DNA of 64,000 bases, from the NCBI RefSeq assembly GCF_002162315.1, contig NZ_CP021416.1, forward strand, positions 1,810,207 to 1,874,206. Reading direction: 5' to 3'. Under the pieces are notes generated by a model that was not told where the DNA came from, searched no databases, and was given only the letters and a program-made list of their open reading frames with translations. Shown here piece after piece: positions 17,921 to 26,760 of this stretch (the first letter of the stretch is position 1; every line of letters begins with the position of its first letter). The position numbers and the translations under genes are program-made. This DNA comes from Sulfurospirillum diekertiae. Lineage in GTDB: Bacteria > Campylobacterota > Campylobacteria > Campylobacterales > Sulfurospirillaceae.

Positions 17921-19856
17921 TTAGTTTTGATCTAAAAAGGCCACCAGCGCTTCAGCAGTCATAGGTTTTGCAAAAAGATAGCCTTGCATACTATCACACC
18001 CATTTTCAATAAGAAAGGCTTTTTGCGCTTCCGTTTCAACTCCTTCTGCCAATACTTCAAGTTCAAGTGTTTTACCCAAAGCAATAATCGCTTTAGCAAT
18101 AGCTTGATCATCCGTGTCCTCTGGCAAATCTTTGATAAAGGAACGATCAATTTTAAGTTTGTGCAACGGTAATTGTTTAAGATAACTCAGAGACGAATAC
18201 CCTGTACCAAAATCATCAATTGAAATTTTGTAGCCCAAATTTTCAAGTTTTTGTAACGTTGTAGCAAATTGTTTTGGATTACTCATAAAACAACTCTCTG
18301 TCACTTCCAACTCTATACATAGAGCACTGATATCAACATTTTCACGTATGGCTTCAATTTTCTCAACAAAATCGTCCTCTTCAATTTGTACACTGGAAAT
18401 ATTGATGGCAACAATGACACCATCAAACAGATTTTGTTGATACCATCTGTTCATCTGCTCTAACACTTTTTTAAAAATCAATAATCCAAGGGGAATGATC
18501 AGCCTTGTCTCTTCTGCCCTTGAAATAAAACTATCTGGCATCATCAAGCCATTAATAGGATGTTGCCATCTGACAAGTGCTTCGAGACCTGTAATGTGAT
18601 TGGTATAAAGATTGACTTCAGGTTGAAAACAAATGATTAATTCGTCATTATCAATCGCAACTTTAAGGTCATTATCTAACTTAGAAACATTTAAAAGATG
18701 TTCTGTCATGGAAGCCGTATAAAAAGCATAACACTTTTTACTACTAATTTTTTTAGCTTCGTACATCGCTGTATCTGCATTTTTCAAGAGGGACTCAAAA
18801 CTCTTACCATCTTGTGGACAACACGCTACTCCCATGCTTGTAGTCACTTTGAAATGTTCTATAGCAACATCAAGGGGAACAGCTAAACTACTTGCTAATT
18901 TTTCACACAATGCTTCTACATGAAAATGGCCATTCGTCAAAATAACAAATTCATCGCCACCTACACGAGAAATAAAATCAGTTTCAGATAAACACGACAA
19001 AAAGCGTTCAGCAACTAATTGAATAACTTTATCACCTAACGTGTGACCATACATATCATTAATCGTTTTAAAACGAATCCAAATCTAGAAATATAAAAGA
19101 TAATGCAGGCTCATTCACTAAACGTTTTTCAAGTTCTTGTTTCAGATAAACACGATTTGGCAGTTTTGTCAAAGGATCATTTAGCGCTAAAAAAAGTACC
19201 TCTTGTTGTGCATTTTTACGATCACTAATGTCTCTATGCGTTCCAGCAAGTCTTAATGCAGCACCCATTTTATCGCGTTCTACGACAGCGCCTGAGCCTT
19301 CTATCCAAACCCAATGACCATTTTGATGACGCATACGGAACTCTATAACATAAGGCTTATTATTTCGAATTGTATTTTCAATAGCGTTGTGCGCAATCAT
19401 TTGGTCATCAGGATGAATTCTCTTCGACCAATCCGTATCCATATCATCAATATCTTCTCGTTTTAAGCCTAAAAAAGAGAGCCATATATCATTGACAACA
19501 TGGGTATGATGGACATAATCCCAATCCCAATACCCCAAATTGGCACCTTGAATAACATGCTCTAAACGTTGTTCATTTTCTTTAAGTTTTTTTTGCATGG
19601 ATTCAATTTGAAGAATTTTTGTTTTAATCAAACTATAAAGCAACACTGATGTGATGAAAACAAAAAAGAAACCTTTATAAGTTGAGAGTGTTGCGAAGAG
19701 AGTGGTATTAGTGACAAAATACTCCACGGCATGATCTGAAAAATAGATCCACAGCACAGAAAAAAGAGCATAAATAATCACAATACGTAAAGGGTTCATG
19801 TTAAACAACATAGGTTCGCTCGCTCTTTCTGAAATTTCTCTTGATCTATTATACAA
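17921..19856 (-). pseudogene. PAS-GGDEF-EAL cyclic-di-GMP protein, frameshifted
   Basis: Membrane-bound protein of about 644 aa after correction: two N-terminal helices (about residues 24-42 and 57-81), a PAS/PAC sensor (about 95-215), GGDEF with an intact RVGGDEFVIL, and EAL with LEALVRWQHP and DDFGTGYSSLSYLK. Both synthase and phosphodiesterase motifs look complete. The first frame ends in FIFLDLDSF and the second resumes at RFKTINDMYGHTLGDK; removing one T at 19076-19077 (GATTCG to GATCG) joins them perfectly. The break is therefore a single-base insertion inside the GGDEF domain. Real or artefactual, both halves are otherwise undamaged. Confidence 0.88.
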
Positions 19857-19938
19857 TAGGATAATAGATATTTATGGTATTTTGATATAAATTCAGATAA
19901 AATCCAAGCTTCAAATTAACTGTGAGGCGGTACCTTTC

Positions 19939-20367
19939 ATGTTCGGTATGGGTATAGGAGAAATCCTTGTTATTGTAATTATTGCGATTATATTTTTAGG
20001 TCCAGAAAAACTTCCAGAAGCAATGGTCAAAGGTGCAAAAATGTTTAAAACACTTAAAACCAGCATCAATGACGTCAAAAGCACCTTTGAACAAGAGATG
20101 AAAATTCAAGAGCTTAAAGATGAAGCAATCACCTACAAGAAAAAACTAGATGAAGCGACAGCAAGTGCACGCAAAGTCATCACATTTGATGAACTTGAAG
20201 AAATTAAAAAAACGACACAAGGTGTCAATGACTCTTTAAAAGAGCTTGAAAACAGTGTTAAAGAGAGTGCTTCACTTGACTCTCCTACCACGCCTATTGT
20301 CATACCACAACAACCTACGATCGTTGAAGAGATTCCTAAAGAGATGAAAAAAGAGGTAAATGCATAA
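19939..20367 (+). CDS. tatB: Sec-independent protein translocase subunit TatB
   Basis: A 142-aa protein with the TatA/B layout: short N-terminal membrane helix (FGMGIGEILVIVIIAIIFLG), the hinge GPEKLPEA, an amphipathic helix, and a long charged tail. The glutamate after the N-terminal FGMGIG is the TatB-type feature, and the extended tail favours TatB over TatA. With TatC it forms the receptor for twin-arginine signal peptides. The tatC ATG shares the last base of its TAA stop. Confidence 0.92.
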   Translation: MFGMGIGEILVIVIIAIIFLGPEKLPEAMVKGAKMFKTLKTSINDVKSTFEQEMKIQELKDEAITYKKKLDEATASARKVITFDELEEIKKTTQGVNDSLKELENSVKESASLDSPTTPIVIPQQPTIVEEIPKEMKKEVNA

Positions 20368-21128
20368 TGTTTGATGAGTTAAAACCCCATTTAGCTGAAC
20401 TTCGTAAAAGACTTACTATCTCCTTACTTGTTATTTTCGTGATGTTTATTGTCTGTTTTGCCTTTTGGCAACCGATTCTCGCATGGATGATTGCTCCCCT
20501 GAAAGCCGTTTTACCAGAAGGAAGCAATGTGATCTTCACAGGTGTACAAGAGCCTTTCTTCACTGCAATGAAAGTTGCTTTTTTTGCAGGGTTTATTCTC
20601 TCATTGCCTGTCATTTTTTGGCAGTTTTGGCTTTTTGTCGCTCCTGGGCTTTATGATAATGAAAAAAAATTGGTGATTCCTTTTGTGCTTGCGGCAACGT
20701 TGATGTTTGCACTAGGCGCCTCTTTTTGTTACTACGTCGTAGTTCCTATAGCCTTTGGCTTTTTAATCGCTTTTGGTAGTGCCTTGTTTACAGCACTTCC
20801 TAGCATTGGCGAATATGTTGGTTTTTTTACAAAATTTCTAGTTGGATTTGGGCTCTCTTTTGAGATGCCTGTTGTCATTTTTTTCTTTGCTAAATTGGGG
20901 CTTGTCGATGATAAAGGACTCAAAGAGTTCTTCCGCTATGCCATTGTCATTATCTTTGTCGTTGCAGGTATTTTAACCCCTCCCGATATTCTGTCACAAT
21001 TTTTAATGGCAGGACCTCTACTTATGCTTTATGGCATTTCTATTTTGGTTGCAAAAGCGGTGAATCCGTACATCCCACCAGAAGTTGATGAAACTGAAGA
21101 TACTGAAGAAACAAAAAGCAAGGAATAG
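20367..21128 (+). CDS. tatC: Sec-independent protein translocase subunit TatC
   Basis: A 253-aa membrane protein with six helices. TatC marks include MFDELKPHLAELRKRL at the cytoplasmic N-terminus, VQEPFFTAMKVAFFAGF, and FGLSFEMPVVIFFF before LTPPDILSQFLMAGPLLMLYG. An acidic tail ends in TEETKSKE. Export of cofactor-bearing periplasmic redox enzymes would depend on it. The last codons supply the AAGGA ribosome site of queA, which follows after three bases. Confidence 0.95.
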   Translation: MFDELKPHLAELRKRLTISLLVIFVMFIVCFAFWQPILAWMIAPLKAVLPEGSNVIFTGVQEPFFTAMKVAFFAGFILSLPVIFWQFWLFVAPGLYDNEKKLVIPFVLAATLMFALGASFCYYVVVPIAFGFLIAFGSALFTALPSIGEYVGFFTKFLVGFGLSFEMPVVIFFFAKLGLVDDKGLKEFFRYAIVIIFVVAGILTPPDILSQFLMAGPLLMLYGISILVAKAVNPYIPPEVDETEDTEETKSKE

Positions 21129-21131
21129 ACC

Positions 21132-22151
21132 ATAGACCCGCTTTTAAAATCGACCTACGACTACACGCTTCCACCAGAGCTTATCGCCACACATCCGGTT
21201 GAACCCAGAGATGAGGCGAGGCTTTTGGTGTTTGATCGCAAAAGTGGTCATATCACTCACACGCTTTTCAAACATCTTTTTGACTTTTTACCCGCAGATA
21301 TTGCTGTCCTACTCAATGACACAAAGGTCATTAAAGCACGTATTTTTGGTAAAAAAGAGAGTGGTGGCGAAGTCGAAGTGCTTCTCAATGCCCCACTGCA
21401 AGAAAATTGCTACTCTGTTTACATCAGAGGTCGTGTTAAAGCGGGAACTGAACTCTTTTTTGATGAAAAGATGCATGCAAAAATCATCGAACTCAAAGAG
21501 GATGGTACGCGTGTTGTTGCTTTCTTCCAAGAAGGCAAAGCTCTACATACCAAAGCGCTCTTTGACGTGCTAGAAAAAATTGGGCATATTCCACTGCCTC
21601 CGTACATCAAACGTGAAGACACCAATGAAGACAGTGTGGATTATCAAACCGTTTTTGCCAAAGAGCAAGGTGCAGTTGCTGCACCCACAGCATCATTGCA
21701 CTTTACTGATGCAATGTTTGAAGCACTCAAAAAACGTTATGAAACTCACTTTTTAACCTTACATGTAGGAGCAGGAACATTTAAACCCGTTGAAGCGGAA
21801 CACATCAAAGATCATGTCATGCATTCCGAAATTTACGCCATTCCTTCTCTTACATGTAAACTCATTGAAAGCCCAAAAAACATCTTAGCTGTTGGGACAA
21901 CCGTCACACGAACGGTAGAGTATTTTGCCAGAATTAAAGTGCCTGTGGGAAAATGCGACCTCTTTTTACATCCGCAAAATCCCCCTATTCGCGTCAATCA
22001 CCTTCTAACCAATTTTCATCTTCCCAAATCAACATTGATTATGCTCGTAGCGTCCTTTGTGGGGATTGAAAAAACACTGGAACTCTATAAAGAAGCTGTC
22101 GGGGAGAAGTATCGCTTTTTCTCTTACGGCGATGCTATGTTGATTTTATAA
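21132..22151 (+). CDS. queA: S-adenosylmethionine:tRNA ribosyltransferase-isomerase, apparent AUA start
   Basis: QueA transfers the ribosyl moiety of SAM to the queuosine precursor in tRNA. The family N-terminus is encoded upstream of any ATG, GTG or TTG: DPLLKSTYDYTLPPELIATHP followed by RDEARLLVFD. In this frame the tatC stop lies at 21126-21128 and the next standard start is TTG at 21225, 31 codons too late. ATA at 21132 sits seven bases after AAGGA, the ideal spacing, and gives 339 aa, the usual length. Further marks are LLNDTKVIKAR, PPYIKRE, VAAPTASLHFT, HVGAGTFKPV and NHLLTNFHLPKSTL. An ATG-to-ATA read error is the alternative. Confidence 0.9.
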   Translation: MDPLLKSTYDYTLPPELIATHPVEPRDEARLLVFDRKSGHITHTLFKHLFDFLPADIAVLLNDTKVIKARIFGKKESGGEVEVLLNAPLQENCYSVYIRGRVKAGTELFFDEKMHAKIIELKEDGTRVVAFFQEGKALHTKALFDVLEKIGHIPLPPYIKREDTNEDSVDYQTVFAKEQGAVAAPTASLHFTDAMFEALKKRYETHFLTLHVGAGTFKPVEAEHIKDHVMHSEIYAIPSLTCKLIESPKNILAVGTTVTRTVEYFARIKVPVGKCDLFLHPQNPPIRVNHLLTNFHLPKSTLIMLVASFVGIEKTLELYKEAVGEKYRFFSYGDAMLIL

Positions 22152-22216
22152 TACCAATCTTTCTTAATATAAATAGTCTTTCTCGTTATAACCTTTAAGG
22201 GTACAATGACTAAAAT

Positions 22217-23023
22217 ATGACTTCCCTAGACAATCTTATCTGTTCATATAACTCAAAAGTTGTACTAAAAGAGGTCATAGTGTTCACTCAAATAGAAATA
22301 ACAACGGCATGTAATGCCCACTGTTTTTACTGCCCTCAAGATACACTACCTCATAGTCATATGTCAGAGGAGTGTTTTAAGAAGATTGTCCAATCCGAGA
22401 AAACACCTACCTTACTCTTACTTCAAGGCACTGGTGAACCACTGATGCACCCTTCTTTTTGGAAAATGGTTGTCTTTGCTAAAGAGATGGGTCACCATAT
22501 CGGTATTATCACCAATGGTAGCATAGACATAGACCCTAAGCATCTCTTTTTATTAGATACTATTGGTTTTTCTATGGATACCCTAGATGAAGAGATCGCC
22601 AAACGAAGTGGTAGGACTTCTCCTTCTAAAACGCTCAAACATCTTTTAGCGTGCCATAGCTTAACCCCTAAAAAGATCAAACTTTATGCCGTAAATTATG
22701 GGCAAAACCTAGAACCTCTTAAAGCCTTTGCCAAAGAGCAGAACATTCCTCTTTTGATACAAAGAATACAACCAAAAAAGAGTTACCAAGCGCATTACAC
22801 CACAGAACCTTTACCTTATACAACCTACCAATGTACCTACTTAGAAAATAAAAAGATGCATTACTATTTTGTAGATGGAACCAAAGCTCCTTGTTGCTTT
22901 ATGATTGATGCTACAAAAGTTTTACCAATTAAACAGATATGGCAACACCTAGAACAAAAGAATGTTCCCCCATGTTGCACACAATGTGGTGAACTGACTG
23001 GTGTTAAACGGCTTTACATGTAA
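22217..23023 (+). CDS. Radical SAM protein, SPASM-like C-terminus
   Basis: A 268-aa protein with the radical SAM 4Fe-4S motif CNAHCFYC (C-x3-C-x2-C), the LLQGTGEPLMHPSF segment (GGE-like), and a late cysteine set (APCCFMIDATK, PPCCTQCGEL) that may bind a second cluster as in SPASM proteins. Function unknown. The ATG at 22217 has no ribosome site; a GTG at 22280 preceded by GAGG would begin at FTQIEITTACNA and is a credible true start. An exact TTTACATGTAAA palindrome supplies the last codons and the stop. Confidence 0.75.
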   Translation: MTSLDNLICSYNSKVVLKEVIVFTQIEITTACNAHCFYCPQDTLPHSHMSEECFKKIVQSEKTPTLLLLQGTGEPLMHPSFWKMVVFAKEMGHHIGIITNGSIDIDPKHLFLLDTIGFSMDTLDEEIAKRSGRTSPSKTLKHLLACHSLTPKKIKLYAVNYGQNLEPLKAFAKEQNIPLLIQRIQPKKSYQAHYTTEPLPYTTYQCTYLENKKMHYYFVDGTKAPCCFMIDATKVLPIKQIWQHLEQKNVPPCCTQCGELTGVKRLYM

Positions 23024-23163
23024 AGATATAAATTCAACACAAAGGGGCACAAAGTGGTGAAGAAAACAAGGTCGCGTGAGCTAGAAGATGGTATGTTGAA
23101 ACGGTGGAGAAAAGAGCAAGAAATATCTTTACATGTAAAGATTAAAAATGGAGGAAAAATCCA

Positions 23164-24105
23164 ATGCCAATGATTTTAGGCGCAGCCTTGCTTATTTATG
23201 TTTTTGTGGCGATAGGTATCTATAAATTTGTTAAACAAAAAACAGATAACAAGTGGATAAAAAGAGGTGCATTGGCTTTTTTTATACTATTGCCAACCTA
23301 TGACATCATCATCACCAATACATTGGGAGCTTATTATTGTCTTACGACACCATCGACTTATGTCAATAAAAAAGTGGAATATCCAATAAGCATCTACTGG
23401 GAAGACAATGTTTATCCAGAATTTGACAAGAAAGATAGAGAGTTGATGGTTAAAAACTATCTTAATGATATTCGTCTAAAGGTTATGGCACTGGGTGCAC
23501 CTGATGGTAAGGTTTATGTGTACCAATACAAAGATGTATCGCAAGAGTATTATCAATTAGCAGAAGAGTACGCCACCTTTTCCAAAGAACTTCAGAAACT
23601 ACGCCAAGAGTTCAAAAAAGCTACCGACTCATACCCTCCAAACTGGAAAGAGACGAGAGACAAATATCTTAGCATGGACAAAGAAAATGATGTTTTGAGA
23701 AATAAATTAAGTGCTCTTTTAAATAGCTTTGAACTCCAAGAAACCATCTATGATGACAAAAACGCTATGCCTCAGATGAACTACACGGTCACTTTCAATG
23801 AAGTTAGGCTGAACCCTTTTTCAAGGAAGTTCCTCTACTCAGATGAGACAAAAATCATAGAGAATCAAACGGGTAATACTATTGCTTATAATAGATCAGA
23901 TTCCCCATTTTTTTACAATATCGCACCTGATTTTGCATTGGGGAATAGATATTATAGTTCATGGGGCTGGGAAATATGTGAAAGTCAGAGTTATCTCTAT
24001 TACAATGGAGATGGCTTTAAATATATTGCATCCTACGGTTCAGCAAAACACGCAGTTAATTTAAACATAAAACTTTACAACAAATATATAAAAGGAGAAA
24101 AATAA
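23164..24105 (+). CDS. Hypothetical membrane-anchored protein next to a lipase gene
   Basis: No family recognised. The 313-aa product has two N-terminal hydrophobic helices (about residues 3-20 and 36-53), then a mostly hydrophilic region with a helical stretch (about 120-185: EEYATFSKELQKLRQEFKK) and an aromatic-rich C-terminal half (YYSSWGWEICESQSYLYYNGDG). A GGAGG ribosome site precedes the ATG. The lipase-like gene starts one base after its stop, so the two form an operon. Envelope-located accessory or immunity-type function is possible but unsupported. Confidence 0.6.
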   Translation: MPMILGAALLIYVFVAIGIYKFVKQKTDNKWIKRGALAFFILLPTYDIIITNTLGAYYCLTTPSTYVNKKVEYPISIYWEDNVYPEFDKKDRELMVKNYLNDIRLKVMALGAPDGKVYVYQYKDVSQEYYQLAEEYATFSKELQKLRQEFKKATDSYPPNWKETRDKYLSMDKENDVLRNKLSALLNSFELQETIYDDKNAMPQMNYTVTFNEVRLNPFSRKFLYSDETKIIENQTGNTIAYNRSDSPFFYNIAPDFALGNRYYSSWGWEICESQSYLYYNGDGFKYIASYGSAKHAVNLNIKLYNKYIKGEK

Positions 24106-24106
24106 G

Positions 24107-24613
24107 ATGGATACAAGTGCAAATATAATCACAATAATGGGGATTATATCATCAGAGGTTTATAATGATAATAAAACAATAATTGATTATTTTACTGATG
24201 AGCTTAATGATGATGGAAGCAAAAAAGAAAAAGTAATTGAAGGCACTACCTACAAAGTCATCAACCACACACCCAACTCAGCCCTAAGCGGTTTTAACGC
24301 TCTTTTGCTTCAAGACACCACCACAGGCAACTACACCATCGCATTTCGTGGCACTGAACCATTAAGCCCAATGGATTGGATTACAGACATACTAGCAGGA
24401 GCCAGCAATGTCAATCTTCAATACAATGCCGCCGTTTCTTTTGTAAACAAAATGATGAGTGAGTATGGTATTTCAGCTTCACAATTAACGCTTACAGGAC
24501 ATAGTTTAGGCGGTATCTTGACCCAACAAGTCGGGGCGACACTAGGCATAAAAGGCTATGCTTACAATCCATGGGGAGCAGATGCCTTAGAAGATTTAAG
24601 GGGTCAGGGCTAA
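24107..24613 (+). CDS. Class 3 lipase-like protein, apparently truncated
   Basis: A 168-aa alpha/beta-hydrolase fragment. It has the oxyanion-type YTIAFRGTEP strand and the nucleophile elbow GHSLGG (about residue 143), as in lipase class 3 and phospholipase A1-like proteins. It stops 25 residues after the elbow (ending DLRGQG), before the Asp and His of the catalytic triad would be reached, whereas homologues run on for a hundred or more residues. It is probably a remnant or a disrupted larger lipase. Removing or adding one base near the end did not restore a long frame. A terminator follows. Confidence 0.65.
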   Translation: MDTSANIITIMGIISSEVYNDNKTIIDYFTDELNDDGSKKEKVIEGTTYKVINHTPNSALSGFNALLLQDTTTGNYTIAFRGTEPLSPMDWITDILAGASNVNLQYNAAVSFVNKMMSEYGISASQLTLTGHSLGGILTQQVGATLGIKGYAYNPWGADALEDLRGQG

Positions 24614-24647
24614 ACTTTAAACTTTTGAGCCATTGAAGCAAAAGACT

Positions 24648-24671
24648 CTCTCATTGTGAGAGGAAATTTTT
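24648..24671 (+). terminator. Terminator after the lipase fragment
   Basis: Stem CTCTCA / TGAGAG with loop TTG, followed by GAAATTTTT. The T run merges into an exact TTTACATGTAAA palindrome at 24669-24680, which lies between convergent genes. Confidence 0.6.
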
Positions 24672-24703
24672 ACATGTAAAAAATGCAAGAGTATTTTTGA
24701 AGA

Positions 24704-24985
24704 TTATGCTTTCATATCGAGAAGGCTTCCTAACATCTCATTTTGAGTTTTAATCGTTTCGACATTCGCTTTAAAACTTTTATCAATAGCGATTTGATCG
24801 GTAAATTCTGTTGTTAAATCAGTGCCATTAGTTGATTTACTGCTTTGTGCGACAATGGCATCATTTTGATTGGTAATCGTTGTTTGTGTTGCATTATAAT
24901 TGTCGGTGTTCACATTAGCAACATTTTGTGCACTGTTGTTCATCCAGTTTGACATCGCTGTCATGGCGGTAGCATTAATTTGCAT
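24704..24985 (-). CDS. Small flagellar rod/hook-like protein
   Basis: A 93-aa protein joining the two ends typical of flagellar axial proteins. The N-terminal NSAQNVANVNTDNYNATQTTI resembles the rod-protein motif (ANxxTxGY), and the C-terminal IDKSFKANVETIKTQNEMLGSLLDMKA resembles the FlgC/FlgG terminal helix with its heptad repeat. The domain normally found between them is absent. No other flagellar gene is nearby. AAGGAG precedes the ATG. It may be a short axial adaptor or an orphan relative. Confidence 0.6.
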   Translation of the reverse strand: MQINATAMTAMSNWMNNSAQNVANVNTDNYNATQTTITNQNDAIVAQSSKSTNGTDLTTEFTDQIAIDKSFKANVETIKTQNEMLGSLLDMKA

Positions 24986-25055
24986 GATGTCTCCTTTGTT
25001 CTTTTTAAAACTATACTCTACTTCGCTTGAAGGGAAAATAAAGAAAATAATTGAT

Positions 25056-25743
25056 CTATTTTAGCTGGGTTTTGAGTGTCTCATTCAGCTCTGCGATCAA
25101 TTTTGCATTGGTTTCTTTTGAAAACGCAAAATATAAATCTCTCTCTTTGAGCACATAAATAACTTCATATTCGGAAAGATCACTTTCCATTTCTTGAAGA
25201 AGTTGCCACACTGCCTCAACACTGAAAGCAATGGCATCAACACGGTTTTCCTTAAGCTTTTTTAGTTGAGAAGAGAGATTAGCAAAACGATCCAATTCTT
25301 CAGCACGAAAACCAATATCAAACAAAGCTTTTTCAGTTGAAGTACCTGGAATGGTAGCAATTTTATAATTATGTAATGCATCAGGTGTTGAGATGATCAT
25401 ATGTCTGCTTTTTTTGGCTATAACTCCCAATGTCATTTTTCCTATAGGTCCAACCCATCGAAACAAAGCTTCACGCTCAGGGAGACGAGCCATACTGTAG
25501 ATGATCGTATTTTTTTTTATTTAATACTTCATGATAACCAATCGTCCAAGGTAATAGATAAATGTTATTTTCAAAAATTGTATGACCACTCTTTTGAAAC
25601 AACTGTTCTAACAAAAGAGTTGCTTTACCCTTAACCTTTCCATTTTCCAAAAAATTATAAGGGGGATTTTGTTCTGTATAGACTTTAAAAACCTCGCCAG
25701 ATAGGGAAAAACATAAAAAGAGTAAGAGGAAAAAAGATTTCAT
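25056..25743 (-). pseudogene. Periplasmic solute-binding protein (family 3), frameshifted
   Basis: Corrected length about 228 aa. It begins with a signal peptide (MKSFFLLLFLCFSLSGEV) and FKVYTEQNPPYNF, the usual start of family 3 binding proteins, and continues with ALFRWVGPIGKMTLGVIAKK and NYKIATIPGTSTEKAL. The frame breaks at a run of nine T on the plus strand (25510-25518); eight would give NKKNTIIYSMARLPEREALF and join the halves exactly. It lies three bases after an HD-GYP regulator in the same transcript, so it may serve as a periplasmic ligand detector for the kinase rather than for transport. Confidence 0.85.
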
Positions 25744-25746
25744 TAC

Positions 25747-26760
25747 TTAATCTTTGGGTCGGTTAAGTGATTTCCACGTATAAATAAACATATCAAAATT
25801 TTCAAGCAAAAGGTTGGCAATAGTAGGGTCAAACTGAGAACCTGACATCGTCATAAAATAGTCTTTAACCACCTTCTCTTCCCAAGGCTCTTTATAGACA
25901 CGTCTATCCAAAAGGGAATCAAAGACATCCGCCACCGCACAAATACGCCCTACTAAAGAGATTTCTTCACCTTTTTTACCATAAGGATAACCCTTCCCAT
26001 CCCAACGCTCATGGTGTTCAAGCGCAATGGTTGCCGCCAATTGCATCAGTGCAAATTCAGAGTCAACTAACATCGTATAACCCAATAAAGAGTGGCTTTG
26101 CATCATTTTCCATTCTGTAGCATCAAGTTTTGAAGGCTTATTAAGAATTTCATCACTGATGCCAACTTTACCAATATCATGCAGTACGGATGCCATTTTA
26201 ATCTTTTCACACTCGGCTTCATCGTGACCTAAGAATTTGCATAAAAGATAACAAAACTCTGCTACACGCCTCAAATGTTGACCTGTCTCTTTCGATTTTA
26301 GCTCTGCGATAGAAGCCGCAAGATATGTCATTTCATGGTTGAGTTTACGTACTTCTTCCGTTTTATCATTGACTTCTTCCTGCAAATGAGATTGGAGCTG
26401 ATACAATGCTATATGCGTCTTAACTCTTGCTTTTAAGACCTTTGCATGAAAAGGCTTTGAAATAAAATCAACAGCACCTAAATTAAACCCAATCTCTTCA
26501 AAATCACTCCCATCATTGGCAGTAAGAAAAATGACAGGAATGGCATGTGCTTTTTCATTGAGCTTCAATCTGCGACACACTTCATACCCTGTCATCAAAG
26601 GCATATTAATATCCAATAAAATCAAATCAGGCAGGACAGTTTCTGCTAGTAAAATCCCTTTTTTCCCCTCTTTTGCTGCATAGACTTCATATTCATTTAG
26701 TAAAGAACTCAGCATTTCAATATATTCAGGAGTATCTTCAATCACCAAAATTTTAGCCAT
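25747..26760 (-). CDS. Response regulator with HD-GYP cyclic-di-GMP phosphodiesterase domain
   Basis: A 337-aa RpfG-type protein. The receiver domain (residues 1-120) has the phosphoacceptor in LILLDINMPLMTG and a late lysine in DFISKPF. A short coiled coil (about 125-155) leads to HD-GYP with HDIGKVGI and HHERWDGKGYPYG. It should hydrolyse cyclic di-GMP when phosphorylated. It overlaps the hybrid kinase upstream by 8 bases, making that kinase the likely phosphodonor. Confidence 0.93.
   Translation of the reverse strand: MAKILVIEDTPEYIEMLSSLLNEYEVYAAKEGKKGILLAETVLPDLILLDINMPLMTGYEVCRRLKLNEKAHAIPVIFLTANDGSDFEEIGFNLGAVDFISKPFHAKVLKARVKTHIALYQLQSHLQEEVNDKTEEVRKLNHEMTYLAASIAELKSKETGQHLRRVAEFCYLLCKFLGHDEAECEKIKMASVLHDIGKVGISDEILNKPSKLDATEWKMMQSHSLLGYTMLVDSEFALMQLAATIALEHHERWDGKGYPYGKKGEEISLVGRICAVADVFDSLLDRRVYKEPWEEKVVKDYFMTMSGSQFDPTIANLLLENFDMFIYTWKSLNRPKD

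Noticed and set aside
21225-22151. queA starting at the TTG at 21225
   Set aside because: This would delete the conserved N-terminus (YDYTLPPELIATHP and RDEARLL), which is clearly encoded just upstream with a proper ribosome site.
23057-23173. A 38-codon GTG-initiated gene upstream of the membrane protein
   Set aside because: The ribosome site is poor, the product is unremarkable, and it overlaps the next start. Kept only as a remark.
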